Source: Mastigamoeba balamuthi
Lineage: Eukaryota > Evosea > Mastigamoebida > Mastigamoebidae
Length of the DNA stretch: 64,000 nucleotides
Direction: 5' to 3'
Assembly: GCA_902651635.1 (NCBI GenBank)
Contig: CACRSC010000031.1
Coordinates: forward strand, 430,130 to 494,129
Positions within the stretch are counted from its first letter, which is position 1, and every line of letters starts with the position of its first letter. Positions 44,100 through 54,948 of this stretch are shown here, in pieces. A program made the position numbers and the translations under genes. The notes below the pieces were generated by a model that did no database searches, was not told the DNA's origin, and saw only the letters and a program-made list of their open reading frames with translations.

Positions 44100-45614
44100 C
44101 AGTTTGCCAACCTGCACCTCTTTCTTGAAGGCCACCACAAAGCCTGTTGGTGGCTGTTGGAGATGTTGTGAGTGTATGGAGGGGTGCAAACACACTCTAT
44201 GCGATCAAGGCAATCGTTATTCATAAGGGCAAGGTCACACTGGCCCTTGATTCTGTTTCTGAGTTAAACTGCTGCAGTTTGACTGCCAGAGATTCCCATT
44301 TAACCTCCCAAATGTGGTCCGTCAGGGGGCTGATGCTGCAGACTTCATTAAGAGTGGATATTGTTGCCCATTAGACAAGATCACATGCAACTGGGCAATT
44401 GCAGCTGATCTTCATATCACTGATGTTGCAGTGAGGGCCGAGTCCTATGCTAAGGGCTGTGTGGCACAGTTTGAGGCCAAGGACCACGAGAGGAAGAACA
44501 AGAAACACAAGGAGCATGAGACATTAGACGGGGCAGAGCACACTGAGTCACATGGGTCTCAAACACGTGCTGCAGCAGCTGCGGCCAAAGCAATTGCTGC
44601 TGTGGCACCTGCTGCAAAGCACCCCCAGGCTACGAGCAACAAGTCATGCAGAAGAAGATGTCGAGCCTGATGAAGAGGAAGACGCCAGTGAGGGCCAGGT
44701 GGTTGAGGGCTCGGCTGAGGTGGAGGCAGAAGGCGAGAACGAGGACGAGGGCTTGACCATGCGTGCCCCCTCTTCCTTATCACCTTCTGTGCAAAATAGC
44801 TCGCCCAACACACGCCAACAGGCTGCAGCACCCATGCACTGCGGCTCCCGTGGCCGTGGCTGCATCGGAGGAGTACGTCGGGCCAGCAGGGGTCGTGGCC
44901 GTGGTCGCGGCCGTAGGGCTGCTCCTGTTGATGAGGAGGTTTCGCCGGCACCCATTAAAGAAGCTGAGGATGCCAGGCCGGCACTCGTGAGCGGCCTGCA
45001 GCTTGCAGCTGTCATCAAGCCGTCCACAGACGAGATCCCGTCGCTCAAGGCCGAGCTCTCCCAGGTGAGGCAGCAGCTCGCCGACACGAAGGCCGCAGCA
45101 CTCGAGGACCAGCGCAAGCTTAACGCAGAGCTCGTTGCAGTCGTCGAGCGCACGCGCGATGCTCAGAAGGGGTTGGAGGAGTGCTAAGGCCACGGCTGCC
45201 TTCGCTGACCTAAACAAGGCGTTCACGGCCACGCAGGGCTCCACCTACACACACACGGACAGAATCATCAAGATGGCCCAGGAGCACGAGAAGAACCTCG
45301 TGGCCGTCGTGGCGGCGCTGCACCAGTACGCACCCCGGGCGACGCTTAGGGACGTCGGTGCTGCACCTGAGCGCGCCCGAGATGAAGAACTTGTGCGCGC
45401 CGTGCCCTCGCATGCCCTGCCACCCTCCTCTGCCGCGTTGTCCGGCTCTAGCCTCCAACCGCCCACGACGGCCCGCGGTGGCCGCCCCCAACAGAAAAAG
45501 AGCACGGTTGGCGCCAGGGTGGCACAAATATCTGCAGATTTTGGCCACCTGACCGCCAATTGGCACATTACAGTTGTGCGATGGGGGCTCAGTGCCGCCA
45601 GCGAGTACCAGTGA
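44100..45614 (+). pseudogene. Unresolved coding-like remnant with RG-rich and coiled-coil segments
   Basis: Coding-like stretches occur in more than one plus-strand frame. First comes a segment near 44150-44290 (GDVVSVWRGANTLYAIKAI). Next is one with KDHERKNKKHKEH and an Ala-rich run. An acidic stretch leads to an arginine/glycine-rich RG region near 44850-44930. A coiled coil (LKAELSQVRQQLADTKAAA) continues to about 45600. GC rises to gene-like levels only after about 44850. No family is recognised. It could be a decayed gene, part of an unknown element, or a live gene whose introns I cannot place. Confidence 0.35.
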
Positions 45615-46097
45615 GCTCGGGTGTTTGGGTTTCGTCTTCGAATTGATAGACCTGCAGCCACCTCAGATCGGGAGGCAAGCACACCAGGGGTCTGTCTGCC
45701 TCGCCGAGTGCCACCCTGGGGGCGGGCACGAGACGCCCCAGACGGCCAAGATGCCGACTAACTCTCCGTGAACTCCAGAGCGCATCCCCGCCTCTCACGA
45801 GCGCGAAGATGTTTGCCGGCTTGTGCGTCGAAGACGAAACCCAGCCCCCTCACCGTCCCAAGTCGTCCATAAAATACTCTGGTGTGAGTCCGTCGAGGTC
45901 ATCTTGTGATCTCTCGGGTTCCTGGGGTCTTTTCGAACGAAATGCCCCGGAAAACGGAGTGTGGTGTGAGATTAAAAGTTTGTGACGGCGGCGCAGCACA
46001 AGAATCCTGAATCGTCTTTTCCCGTGCGTTTCTTAAGCAAAAGTCCTTTTCGCCCTCAGTCTCTGCTTCCTTTTCACAACCCTCGGTCACGCAGAGA
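45615..46097. other. Intergenic region
   Basis: About 480 bp between the coding-like remnant and the small membrane-protein gene. No motif or coherent frame is seen. Confidence 0.4.
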
Positions 46098-46706
46098 ATG
46101 GATTCGGACCTGTCAGGCACAACCGCGGCAGTGTGCTGCCCCCACTGCAGTGTTCCCTCCGCCTCCCCCAACACCGCCACCAGCCATGAACCGGAAGACT
46201 CGCCAGCCGCGAACCTGCTGCCCGAGTCACCTGAAGCCAGCTCATGCATAGCCCCCGCCTCCGTTTCTCAGTCGCTGCCCACCGACGACATTATTGTCCC
46301 TCTCGGTATTGTCGAGGCGACGCAGACTACAGTGTCCCTACTCGGTCTCCTCAGGACAGCGAGGCAGGCGCTGCCATCAGAGTCACGCGTCGAGAGCGGG
46401 AAAAGGCGAAGGCAAACAAAGCACAAGCCAACTTATGTGCCGATGGTTCTGTTCATGGTCGGGATCGTTGTTCAGCCGTGCATGTGGGCGGGCGCCATGT
46501 TCGCCTGTCTGGCTCGCGACAAATTTGACAGATCCGTGCGTATCCAGACCCACTCACAGACCTCTGGGACTGACGGCTGCTCGGCCAAGTGGGGGATGGC
46601 GAACCTCGTGGGCACGGTGTTCATGTTCGTTTTCGCCCCCGTGGTGACAATTGTGTCCTTCTGGGTGGCTTTTACGTCATGCAGTGGCAAGCCCGGTTGT
46701 AATTAA
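46098..46706 (+). CDS. Small two-pass membrane protein, hypothetical
   Basis: A single exon of 202 residues. The N-terminal half is Ser/Pro/Thr-rich with a CPHC pair and looks disordered. A basic stretch ESGKRRRQTKHKPTY precedes the first hydrophobic segment (VPMVLFMVGIVVQPCMWAGA). A second hydrophobic segment (ANLVGTVFMFVFAPVVTIVSF) lies near the C-terminus, and the end is SCSGKPGCN. The start was chosen at the first ATG giving this frame. No family is recognised. It sits alone inside the lower-GC island, yet has coherent amino-acid composition and no breaks. Confidence 0.55.
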   Translation: MDSDLSGTTAAVCCPHCSVPSASPNTATSHEPEDSPAANLLPESPEASSCIAPASVSQSLPTDDIIVPLGIVEATQTTVSLLGLLRTARQALPSESRVESGKRRRQTKHKPTYVPMVLFMVGIVVQPCMWAGAMFACLARDKFDRSVRIQTHSQTSGTDGCSAKWGMANLVGTVFMFVFAPVVTIVSFWVAFTSCSGKPGCN

Positions 46707-49281
46707 CCAAATAGAACAGTCGGATGTCCTTTCAGCAATGAAATACGATGGTGCTACATGATTTATTTGTGATCAGACGACTGAACTATCATATTCAGGG
46801 ACATGAATATTGAGGATTCATGCAGGGGCGTTTGTGCACCGACCGTTGTGCCCCCCATGAACCAACAGAATATGGCAGAACAGCAGGCTGGGTTGACATC
46901 GTCATTAGTGTCAATAAACATTGTGTGATTGCTGAGTTTTATAGATGCTGAAGCACTAAATTAGCTTATGTAGTGCTAATTATTCAGTACTGAAAATTGC
47001 GCTGAAATTGTGATAGCTTAGTGAAATAACTTTTGCTCATATTGCTCCTGTAGCACATTAAATGCTACGCATTTTGCACTAGACAAAAATCTTATGCTTA
47101 CATCATAAAAATCGATTAGAGTGATTCAAGCATTTAGTGATATCATAAAAATAAAATCTTATAATTCAATGGAATTTTACGATTGATTCTATTTCCTGCT
47201 GAAAGCAGGCACTGATATGGTGTGTGGTGAATGTGATGATGTTATGTGTGAATCTCAGGAGTGAGAAGGCTTATAGGCGTCCATTAGCCAGGCGTGGCAT
47301 CAGGCTCTAATGATGCTGGTCTGCCGGCTCCTGTAAAAGACTGCTGTGTGAATTTTAACATCTTAGCAATAATAGCGCATTAGAGTTAGAAATGCTTATT
47401 GATGAACAACTGTGAAGAGAATGAGTGTGAGACTCTTTCGTCACCACACGAATATCATCAAATACATCATCACTTGAGTTCCTTCACTCTCACAGGGCCT
47501 TCTGACCTCCACGCATCACTGGGCATCACAGGGCCAAATCCAAGCCACCTCACTCTGCTGCTACTCTGTGAAAAGCCCTTCATCTTCAGGCTTAAGTCTC
47601 GACTATTTACCAGAATTTGCATGCTGCTCAGGCCAAGTTTCAGGCTCCTGTTTCAAGTCATTATTTAAAGTAGCTCATCAACAAGCTTGTATGAATTTTG
47701 CACGGGAAAATCTGCTGTGAGATTGAAGAGATGCATGGTTAGTGATGTGATAACATCCTGGCTGGGTGGATCAAAGGCAAAGCATTGGCAAGTATCTAGT
47801 CATCGATTTCTTATCAGGAAGGTGAAGTACCCCCAGAAGGTACATATTTGGGGGTGCTTTTTTCATGTGGATTCGAAAAGCTTCATTTTTACAGAAAGCC
47901 TGAATTCCGAAAAGAACCTATCTGATCGAAGGGATAGTGCTGAGTCCATCTGTGCAATGTGGCTAATGCAAAACAGTGATAGAGTGAGTATGAAAACCTG
48001 AGGTGATGCGGGAGCAGAAAGAGCATTAGAGATGAATTGTCTGATGAAGTGCGGATCTTGGTGGCATTTTGTTACATGTGAATCTAACACGAAATTCCTG
48101 AAGCTGCTTCCATCAGAATATGAGTGGAAAACCCCCAAAACTGATACTCCAATGGCTGACATGACCACATATCCAGAAAGCAGCCTTTCTTTGACCCTGA
48201 GAACAGCCACTTCCCTTTCACAGAACAATTTTCAGATGTTCCCCTTTTCTTCTTCCTTTTTCCCACATCCCTCTTACTCTCCTATTTAGTATACACAACT
48301 CACTGTGTGTCCGGGAATCATGAATAACAGAAGGAGCAGAGCGGGGATGTAATCCATCTCGGGCCCCTTGCATCACTGCTCTTCTTCAAAGGTCGAGCAG
48401 GGGGAGACCTTGAGGTAGCCTAAGTCCGCAGTCTGGGGTGGGCCTGCATGTACGTGATGACCTGGTCAACGTTCTCGTTGCCATAGGAAATCGACAAATG
48501 TGGGTCGTCATCTCCAAAATCTGGGCAGCCAAGCCACAGAACTCAGAGCTTGAGCTTGCCAACAACGTGACGGTGATGCAGGACCGTGTCCAGGGCCATC
48601 TTGTCGTGTGTATGTGATGCTTCAGCATGGAGCTGTGCATTGGTGAGAGTTCCCATACAAAATAAGTGCATAGTGTTGGCATGGGCCTAGGGGCGAGTCC
48701 CCCCCCAGTAGGTTTCTAATGATGTAGCAGCAGTCGTCAATAACCTGGTACCACTGTGCCTGCAGAAAGAAGTCGCCTCCATAGTTGAACTTTCCGGGCT
48801 GATAGTGGATGTGCTGACCAACCAGTTCTGAATGCAGCAGTTGCTAGAGTCGGCCATCCAACATAGGTTGCTGTGGTCTGGATGGTAGATGACATGTTGT
48901 GCATAGACTAAACCGAGTTCCCTTGCTTGCAGATGCTCCTTGAGAAGGAAGCACGGCTTCTGTCTCTCAGGGTGTTCATGCAACATCACAGTCCGCATCC
49001 CCAAGCAGCCAGATCATCTACGAGTAAATACAGAATTCACAACTACCTCCACACCCGACACCCTTGGCACGTCTCGAGGTGCACGAATCGGCCGTTGAGA
49101 AAGCGTGCTGGCTGGAAGGCGGCGACTGGTGATTGCGAGCTGAGCCCGGTGCGTGCGTGACGGGCTCTGCGAACGGCAGAGTCTGACGAACGTGCACTTC
49201 AGCCGATATCAGAAAAAGTCCTGAAATTCAGTTCGGCGCTGAGTCACTTTATTAACCTCTGGGCTTGCTGTTGGTCCCCTC
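46707..49281. other. AT-rich region, probably decayed repeat DNA
   Basis: This is the most AT-rich part of the window (46720-48320 especially), with short broken frames and no gene bias. Minus-strand frames at 48390-49000 contain protein-like pieces (KFNYGGDFFLQAQWYQVIDD) of unknown family. It is probably the remains of mobile DNA, but no class can be assigned by eye. Confidence 0.4.
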
Positions 49282-50940
49282 ATGGAGGCGGTTAATCCTC
49301 AACCGGCCTGCGAGCTCCCCGCTGCCCTCGTGCCTCCCCAGAAGCCTCTCCCGCAGCCCCAGCACGCGCAGCCCGCAGCACCAGAGGCCCCCGCCCAGCC
49401 CGAGCAGCAGCAGGCCGCGGAGGAGCAGCCCGTCGATCCCGTCAATAATGCACAGCAGCCCACAGGGCCCGCGGAAGATGCACACAAGGAAGTAGCAGCA
49501 GAGCCTGAAATATCTAAGTGCCTGGCGGTCGTCCCCGAGCTGCCGGCCCTCATCCTGAAGGAGGACCTGCCGTTCCCGCCGTCGTTCCTGGTGCCTGCCC
49601 TGTGCATCGACGCGCTGTCGAAGCCGCTTCCAAGGCCGCCGCAGGCTCGGCCGAGGTCGAAATCCGCTGTGCCTCGGCTGGTAACGGTTCCCTGTCCCGA
49701 AATCGAGGCCCTGCTTGCCCAGAAGCCCGTGTACGAGACGCCAAAGGAGCCCATAGTCGCCGCGAACGCTGCCCCCGAGGCGCCTGTGACTGCGGAGGCA
49801 CCCGCGGCAGCAACGTCTGCACCAACGGCGCCGCCCATCTGTTCCGAGCCGAAAGGTACACAACCAAATTTCGAAAAAGAGCCTGTCTGATGCGCTTATT
49901 TCCTCTTCCCCAGTCCCGTCCCCGCGGGCAGAGGCGTCCCAGGCACCCAAGGAGAAGCCCAAGCCCGTAAATCTGTCCAGAGCGCTCCCGAGGTCCCGCC
50001 AGACACAGCTGCTCGGTGCAGAGGTACATTATATGCCCCTAGGTCAGTTCCATTTACCCCCTGCACGCATCGATCGCAGGCCTCTGTGAACTCGAGCCGC
50101 GCCCGCGCCCCAGGACGAAAGCCGCCGAGTCGCAACCACCAGCAGGTCCTGGCCACCCTGCAGCAGCAGGCCACCGAGGTTCACGCCCCGCCCGCTCGCA
50201 CCCCTGGTTCCGCTTCTCACGCTGTGCAGCAGAGGCAGCAGGAGACCACCTCGCCTGTGCGCTACAGGGACCCGAAGAACCCCGTCGCGGGGATGAACGT
50301 ACGCGCAGCGGCACGCAACCTGAGGAAGGGCCAGGGCATCGAGATCGAGCGCGGGGAGATAGAGGAGGAGGCCGAGGAGGCCGAGGAGAGCGCGGCCGAG
50401 CCCACGAGGACCCAGCCCCAGGAGCCCTCGTACGTCGTCTTCCCCAACGCGCCGTACACGGGGAGGGAGCCAGCGGCAGCCACGTACGCGCCGCCCATCG
50501 GGCTGCCGGGGCTCTCCAAGCCCGGCGCCTTCCCTGCGCCCATGTCGCGGCCCGGGCCGTCCACGCCGACGTCCCCGAGGGAGAAGGAGGCGGACACGGA
50601 CAAGGAGAAGGAGAGGGAGAAGCGCAAGAGGAGGCGGAGCAGCATTCTGATGAGGTTCGTGGGGCTCTTCAAGAAGAAGTCGGACAAGGACACGGACAGC
50701 CCCAGCCCCGAGCACGCCAAGAAGGCCAAGAGCTCGCACGGGTCGCCCTCGGCAGCGCCAGCGAGGTCGCCACCAGCGGCGGCAGCGGCCACCTCCAGGC
50801 CGCCCCCGGCCTCGGCGCCAGCGACGCCGACAGCGCCCCAGAGCGGGCCGCGGGCGCCGCCAGCGCAGCAGGCCGAGCCAGCGTTTGTCCCGCGCCCGGG
50901 GAGAAGGCCGCCCCCCAACCGCATGAACAACCTCAGCTGA
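49282..50940 (+). CDS. Proline/alanine-rich, probably disordered phosphoprotein
   Basis: Exons 49282-49855, 49914-50023 and 50080-50940 give 514 residues. No folded domain is recognised. The first exon is dominated by Pro, Ala and Gln (PQKPLPQPQHAQPAAPEAP). The middle is basic (SRALPRSRQTQLL). The third exon has a possible short helix (GMNVRAAARNLRKGQG), an acidic run (IEEEAEEAEESAAE) and a very basic patch (KEKEREKRKRRRSS) followed by FVGLFKKKSDKD. The basic-hydrophobic patch could bind membranes; that is a guess. All junctions keep frame with GT-AG ends. Confidence 0.65.
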
Positions 50941-51246
50941 GCGACTACGTGCCCTGTGCTGCCTTCCCCCTGTACAAATCCGGCTGAGCCCTTTTTCGCA
51001 CGCTTGAGCGGCAACAACGCAACTCTCCCCCCACGGATCACAACACAGCACCACACACAGCCCACGGCAGCAGAGAAACCCCCCTTCCAGAAAAAAATAC
51101 GCAGGCCAAAACCGGATGAGCAGACCGATAATCAACTGATCTTCTGCCCTATTTATACGCCCCCTCACCGAATCGCGGCCATCGGGCAGTCAATGGCAGC
51201 CGCAGCACTGCACTGCCAGGTCTCTGGCGGCCTCTTCTGCGGCAGC
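50941..51246. other. 3' intergenic region between convergent genes
   Basis: About 300 bp between the stop codons of the proline-rich gene and PI31. No feature is recognised. Confidence 0.45.
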
Positions 51247-52116
51247 TCACATGAACATGTCGCCGTAGCCGGGGGGCGGCATGTGGTCGGGGTCGGGCTC
51301 CCCGAACGGCTGCCTGGGGGCCTGTCCGCCCCCGATACCCCCGAGGCCGCCCGCTCCCCTCCCGCGCCCCCCAAAGCGCGCGCCCGACGGGGGGATAGGC
51401 CCCAGCGGGTCCCACCTCGACTGCGGGGGCAGGCCCGACCCGGGAGGCGCCCTCGTGGGGTCGACAGGGCCGCCGCCAAAGAGGGAGCTGTGTGGGCCCA
51501 CCAGCAGCCCCTCGCCACGGCCGCGCGTGCCAAACAGCTCTCCGCCCACGGGCGTCAGGTCGTCGAAGCGCGGGCCGAGCGGGGGCTGCGAGCTGGCGCC
51601 GCCCCCAGGCTCGCGGGCCGGCGCAAAGACGAACACGTCTCTGGCCGAGGAGGAGGAGGAGCCCGATCCCGGGATCCCGGAACCGCGAGATATCGCGAGA
51701 ATCTTGTCGATGACGTTGTCCGAGAATTCCCGCGCCACGGCGGCGACGTCCGACGTCGCCACGTCGACGTTGCGGATGACGTGGGACGCGACCTGCGAGC
51801 CGGGCAGCGCGACGACGACGGCGTGCGACGCCAGCGCGCGGCACAGCGCGACGTGCTTGACGACCACGGCGCCGGCGCCGGGGATCTCGTATCTGAACGC
51901 GTACACGTCACCGCCCCTCGCGTTCCACGACGCGGGCAGCGCGTCTGCAGAGGCGGCGGTCGCGGGGACGCCGGAGGGGACCTCGACGCCCACGAAGCGC
52001 AGGCCGCGCTCGAGGGCCGCGCAGTGCAGCACGAGGACGGTGGAGTCGTGCGAGTTGCGCGGGTCCGCGGTGCCCACCAGCGAGTCGAAGCGGCGCTGCA
52101 GAGAAGACGTGTCCAT
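51247..52116 (-). CDS. PSMF1: PI31 proteasome regulator (PSMF1-like)
   Basis: A single exon of 289 residues. The N-terminal part fits the FP domain. The C-terminal half is Gly/Pro-rich with PI31 motifs: RFDDLTPVGGELFG, GGG.DPTRAPPGS, DPLGPIPPSGARFGG and PFGEPDPDHMPPPGYGDMFM. Ordered as FDDLTPxG / GxLVGPxxxxF / PPxxARFDPxGP-like / PDPDHxxPP, these match PI31. PI31 binds the 20S core and acts in proteasome assembly, transport or inhibition. The last three residues (MFM) resemble a degenerate HbYX tail that docks into alpha-ring pockets. It is divergent from the DnaJ gene across about 107 bp. Confidence 0.88.
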   Translation of the reverse strand: MDTSSLQRRFDSLVGTADPRNSHDSTVLVLHCAALERGLRFVGVEVPSGVPATAASADALPASWNARGGDVYAFRYEIPGAGAVVVKHVALCRALASHAVVVALPGSQVASHVIRNVDVATSDVAAVAREFSDNVIDKILAISRGSGIPGSGSSSSSARDVFVFAPAREPGGGASSQPPLGPRFDDLTPVGGELFGTRGRGEGLLVGPHSSLFGGGPVDPTRAPPGSGLPPQSRWDPLGPIPPSGARFGGRGRGAGGLGGIGGGQAPRQPFGEPDPDHMPPPGYGDMFM

Positions 52117-52223
52117 CGCGCAAAAGCAATGGCGAAAAGCAAATGATTTGCAGTAGAATCTGCGCAGCCGGGTAGATAACGGTATCTCGGGATCCAGAAA
52201 ATCAAGCGAGTCGTTTTCGCGGG
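52117..52223. promoter_or_regulatory. Divergent promoter PI31 / DnaJ-ankyrin with 13-bp palindrome
   Basis: The 107-bp region contains the perfect palindrome GCAAATGATTTGC at 52139-52151 and a GTTTTCGCGGGA stretch just before the DnaJ start that resembles an E2F-type site. Co-regulation of two protein-quality-control genes is a plausible inference. Confidence 0.4.
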
Positions 52224-53452
52224 ATGGAGGTTACCATGTCCAAAGCGCAGGCCTACGAGGTCCTCGGCCTCCACGACGGCGCCTCCCTCGAGGAGATAAG
52301 GCACCCCCCACACCCACCCAGCCCCGCTGCCCCGCCCCTCACGTCCACCAGGTCCGCGTACAAGCGGCTGGCGGTGCGATGGCACCCGGACAAGAACGGC
52401 AGCAGCGCCGAGAGCACGCGCGTCTTCCAGAACGTCGGCGCCGCCTACCAGCGCCTGACGGTGCCCGAGGACCCGCGCGGGCCCGGCGCCGCCGCGCGGT
52501 ACGTGGACGCGCTGGTGCTGTTCAACGCGCTGCGCGAGGCGATACTGCGCAACGGGCCCTGGGTGGCCCTCAGCCTCCTGGCCGCCACGGCGCCCGCGGG
52601 CTGCGGCCAGGCGGCGGCCCAGCGCACGCCCGAGGAGCGCGAGCGCGCGTGGGCCGAGCAGGACCTCGAGCGCGAGCTGGCGCTGCGCAAGCTCAGCCTC
52701 GGGTTCCGCAAGAACCGTCACCCCATCGCCGTGCGCGCGGAACCTTCCCTCCCTCCTCCCTCGTCCCTCCTGTGCTGCGAGAGCCAGCGACTCTGTCGAT
52801 GCTCTTCCAGACTGCCACGCCTGGGCAGCCACTCGCCAACGCCCTGCCGCCTGCACGCAACGCGAAGGACGCGATTCGGAGAGGGGACTGCGAGGTGGCC
52901 GCGGAGAGGTGCAGGGCGGAGGGCGCGGGGTGGGCGACGGACCTGGGGCTGGGCAACACGGCGCTGCACTTTGCGTGCTACTTTGGGTGCGCCGCGTGCG
53001 TGCGCGCTGCCATGGACGCCGCCGAGTCCGCCGAGCAGCTCAAGGCGCAGCTGGCGCTGGCCAACGACGAGGGCGACACCCCCGTCGAGCTCACGCGCAA
53101 GCAGTGCCACTTTAGCCTCACAGACATGATCGAGAAGTCCGTGACTGTCCTCCCACCACCCGTGCGGCCTGCACGCGAGTGTGCTGACCCTTTGCCTCGC
53201 GCCCTTGCCGCTGCAGAGTGTCCGGGGAGAGCGAGGGCTCGGAGGCGTCTTTCGTGGACAAGTTCATCAAAGGCAAGCCGCTCCCACAGATGATCAAGCG
53301 GCAGCCTGTGCGCTCCGATTGGGGCGTTCGTTCCCCAACAATAACCCGCGCTCCAGTTGTCGGCAAGGGCGCCGGCGGACGACTACTACTTCAAGATGTT
53401 CGGCGCCAAGTCGCCGTACTCGCCCACCCGCGGGTCTCAAAGCCAGCAGTGA
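52224..53452 (+). CDS. DnaJ-domain protein with ankyrin repeats
   Basis: Exons 52224-52300, 52352-52730, 52811-53136, 53217-53325 and 53357-53452 give 328 residues. The N-terminal J domain contains [33 protein letters not shown]; the HPD tripeptide needed to stimulate Hsp70 is intact. An amphipathic middle follows. Ankyrin repeats then appear (NAKDAIRRGDCEVAAERC, LGNTALHFACYFGCAACV, NDEGDTPVELTRK). The tail has FVDKFIKGKPLPQMIKRQP and ends DDYYFKMFGAKSPYSPTRG. The first intron (52301-52351) begins GCACCC and is GC-AG; no GT is available. The fourth intron (53326-53356) is only 31 bp. It is probably an Hsp70 co-chaperone with a client-binding ankyrin part. Confidence 0.82.
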
Positions 53453-53544
53453 TGCCGGCGGTGCTGTGTTTGCTGCCGACTCAAATAGCAGTTGCGTTTT
53501 TTTCTATTCTAGATTGCGAGCACGTACGACCGACTGTTGTCCCT

Positions 53545-53963
53545 CTACACTTGAGCTCCAAGCTCCGCGCTGCCGGCTCTGGCCGCGCCTTGTCTGCGCG
53601 TCGCCTCTGGCGTCAGCGAGTGGTCCCCCAGGGACGCGATGCTGCCAGCGCTGGGGGGCTCCCTGTGCTGGTGGTCCGAGCGGTGCGATCGGCCCTCGTG
53701 CGAGGACGAGCCCTTGCCGTCGTCGGTGCTGGCGCTCTCGCACGAGCTTCGCTGCTCGCGGCGGTGGCTCGCTGTCCTCACGTGCCGCCCCTTTTGCCTG
53801 TCGTGGCCCGGGGACTGCAGCTCCGCCACGCTCGACGCCTCGGTGGTCGCCTCGGGGACGGAGCCCCCGGCGGCCTCGACCGACGTCAGGGCGATGATGG
53901 GGCTCGCCGACTTCTCGATGCTGCGGTCGTCGGCGATGACAGCCGCCACGGCCTCGCTCCCGC

Positions 53964-53998
<35 letters not shown>

Positions 53999-54948
53999 CG
54001 GTCGCTCTTGCCGTCGTCGTACGCGGGGGGCGGCAGCGCAGCCTCGCCGCTCGAGCGGGGCGACGCAGACGGGGATCGCCCCTGCGACCACTTGGGGGCC
54101 GTGAACTTGCGCGACGCGCGGTAGACCGAGCGGCTGAGGCGCCTGATGCGCTTGCCCGAGCGTATCTCCTCCTCGTACCTCTCGAGCTTGGTCGCCTCGA
54201 CCTCGCGGTCCTCTGTGCGCGCCCGCTCCGAGGGCATCGACAGCGTCTCCATGCGGTACGCGTACGCGAAGCACAGCGCGCAGCTCGCGCCCGCGCCCAC
54301 CAGGTGCGACACCCACCACGCGCCGCGCGCGGGGAACCTGCGCGTCTCGATCACCACCGCCACGAAGTGCACCACGTGCGCCGTGAACGCGTAGTCCATG
54401 ACCTGTTGTTTTTTTTCCCCCGGGGAGCGCACAGGGGGGGCGCGGGGCGGCTCAGTGCGGGGGCCCGAGCACTTATGGACGCACAAAAACAAATGTGGAA
54501 ATGAGGAAACCTGCTTGGAGTTCTTCTCGACGGGGACGACGCCGACGGCGAAGGCGAGCGACGCGAGGATGCCGGCGCAGAGCGTGACGCGGCCCCTGTC
54601 GGTGCCGAACTCGCACTCGCGCCAGTCGAAGACCTGGGAGACGCGGAAGCGCTCCTGGAAGCAGAGATCGAAGCCGAAGACGACGAGGAAGTACCAGAAG
54701 TAGTACAGCGCCTGCGAGACCACGATGCGCGCGAGGGCGTGGTGCGGCCTGAGCTCGAGCGCCGTGTCGTCGGTGTCGCGCCGGTCGATGGCGACGACAA
54801 GCGCGACCAGCAGCACGAGGACGCCTGCGGAGCGGGGGGGCGGAGGGGGTGAGGGAGCCGAGCGAGATGCGGTGGGTGCGCGGGAGCGCGGCGGGAGAAG
54901 CGCACCGAAGTAGATGAGGAAGCCCCACCACCAGTACATGCCGGGCAA
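53545..54948 (-). CDS. SYS1: SYS1-like Golgi membrane protein with long acidic/His-Glu tail
   Basis: Exons 54906-54948, 54511-54824 and 53545-54402 give 404 residues. The first 210 residues carry four hydrophobic segments and SYS1 features: ARIVVSQALYYFWYFLV, ILASLAFAVGVVPVEKNSKQ, MDYAFTAHVVHFVAVVIETRRFP and AWWVSHLVGAGASCALCFAY. SYS1 recruits ARFRP1/Arl3 GTPase to the trans-Golgi. The remaining ~190 residues are an unusual cytosolic tail with basic, Ser-rich and acidic parts. It includes a pure His-Glu repeat (REHEHEHEHEHERG) from a GCTCGT-type hexanucleotide repeat at about 53968-53999. The family is normally about 150-200 residues long. Confidence 0.83.
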
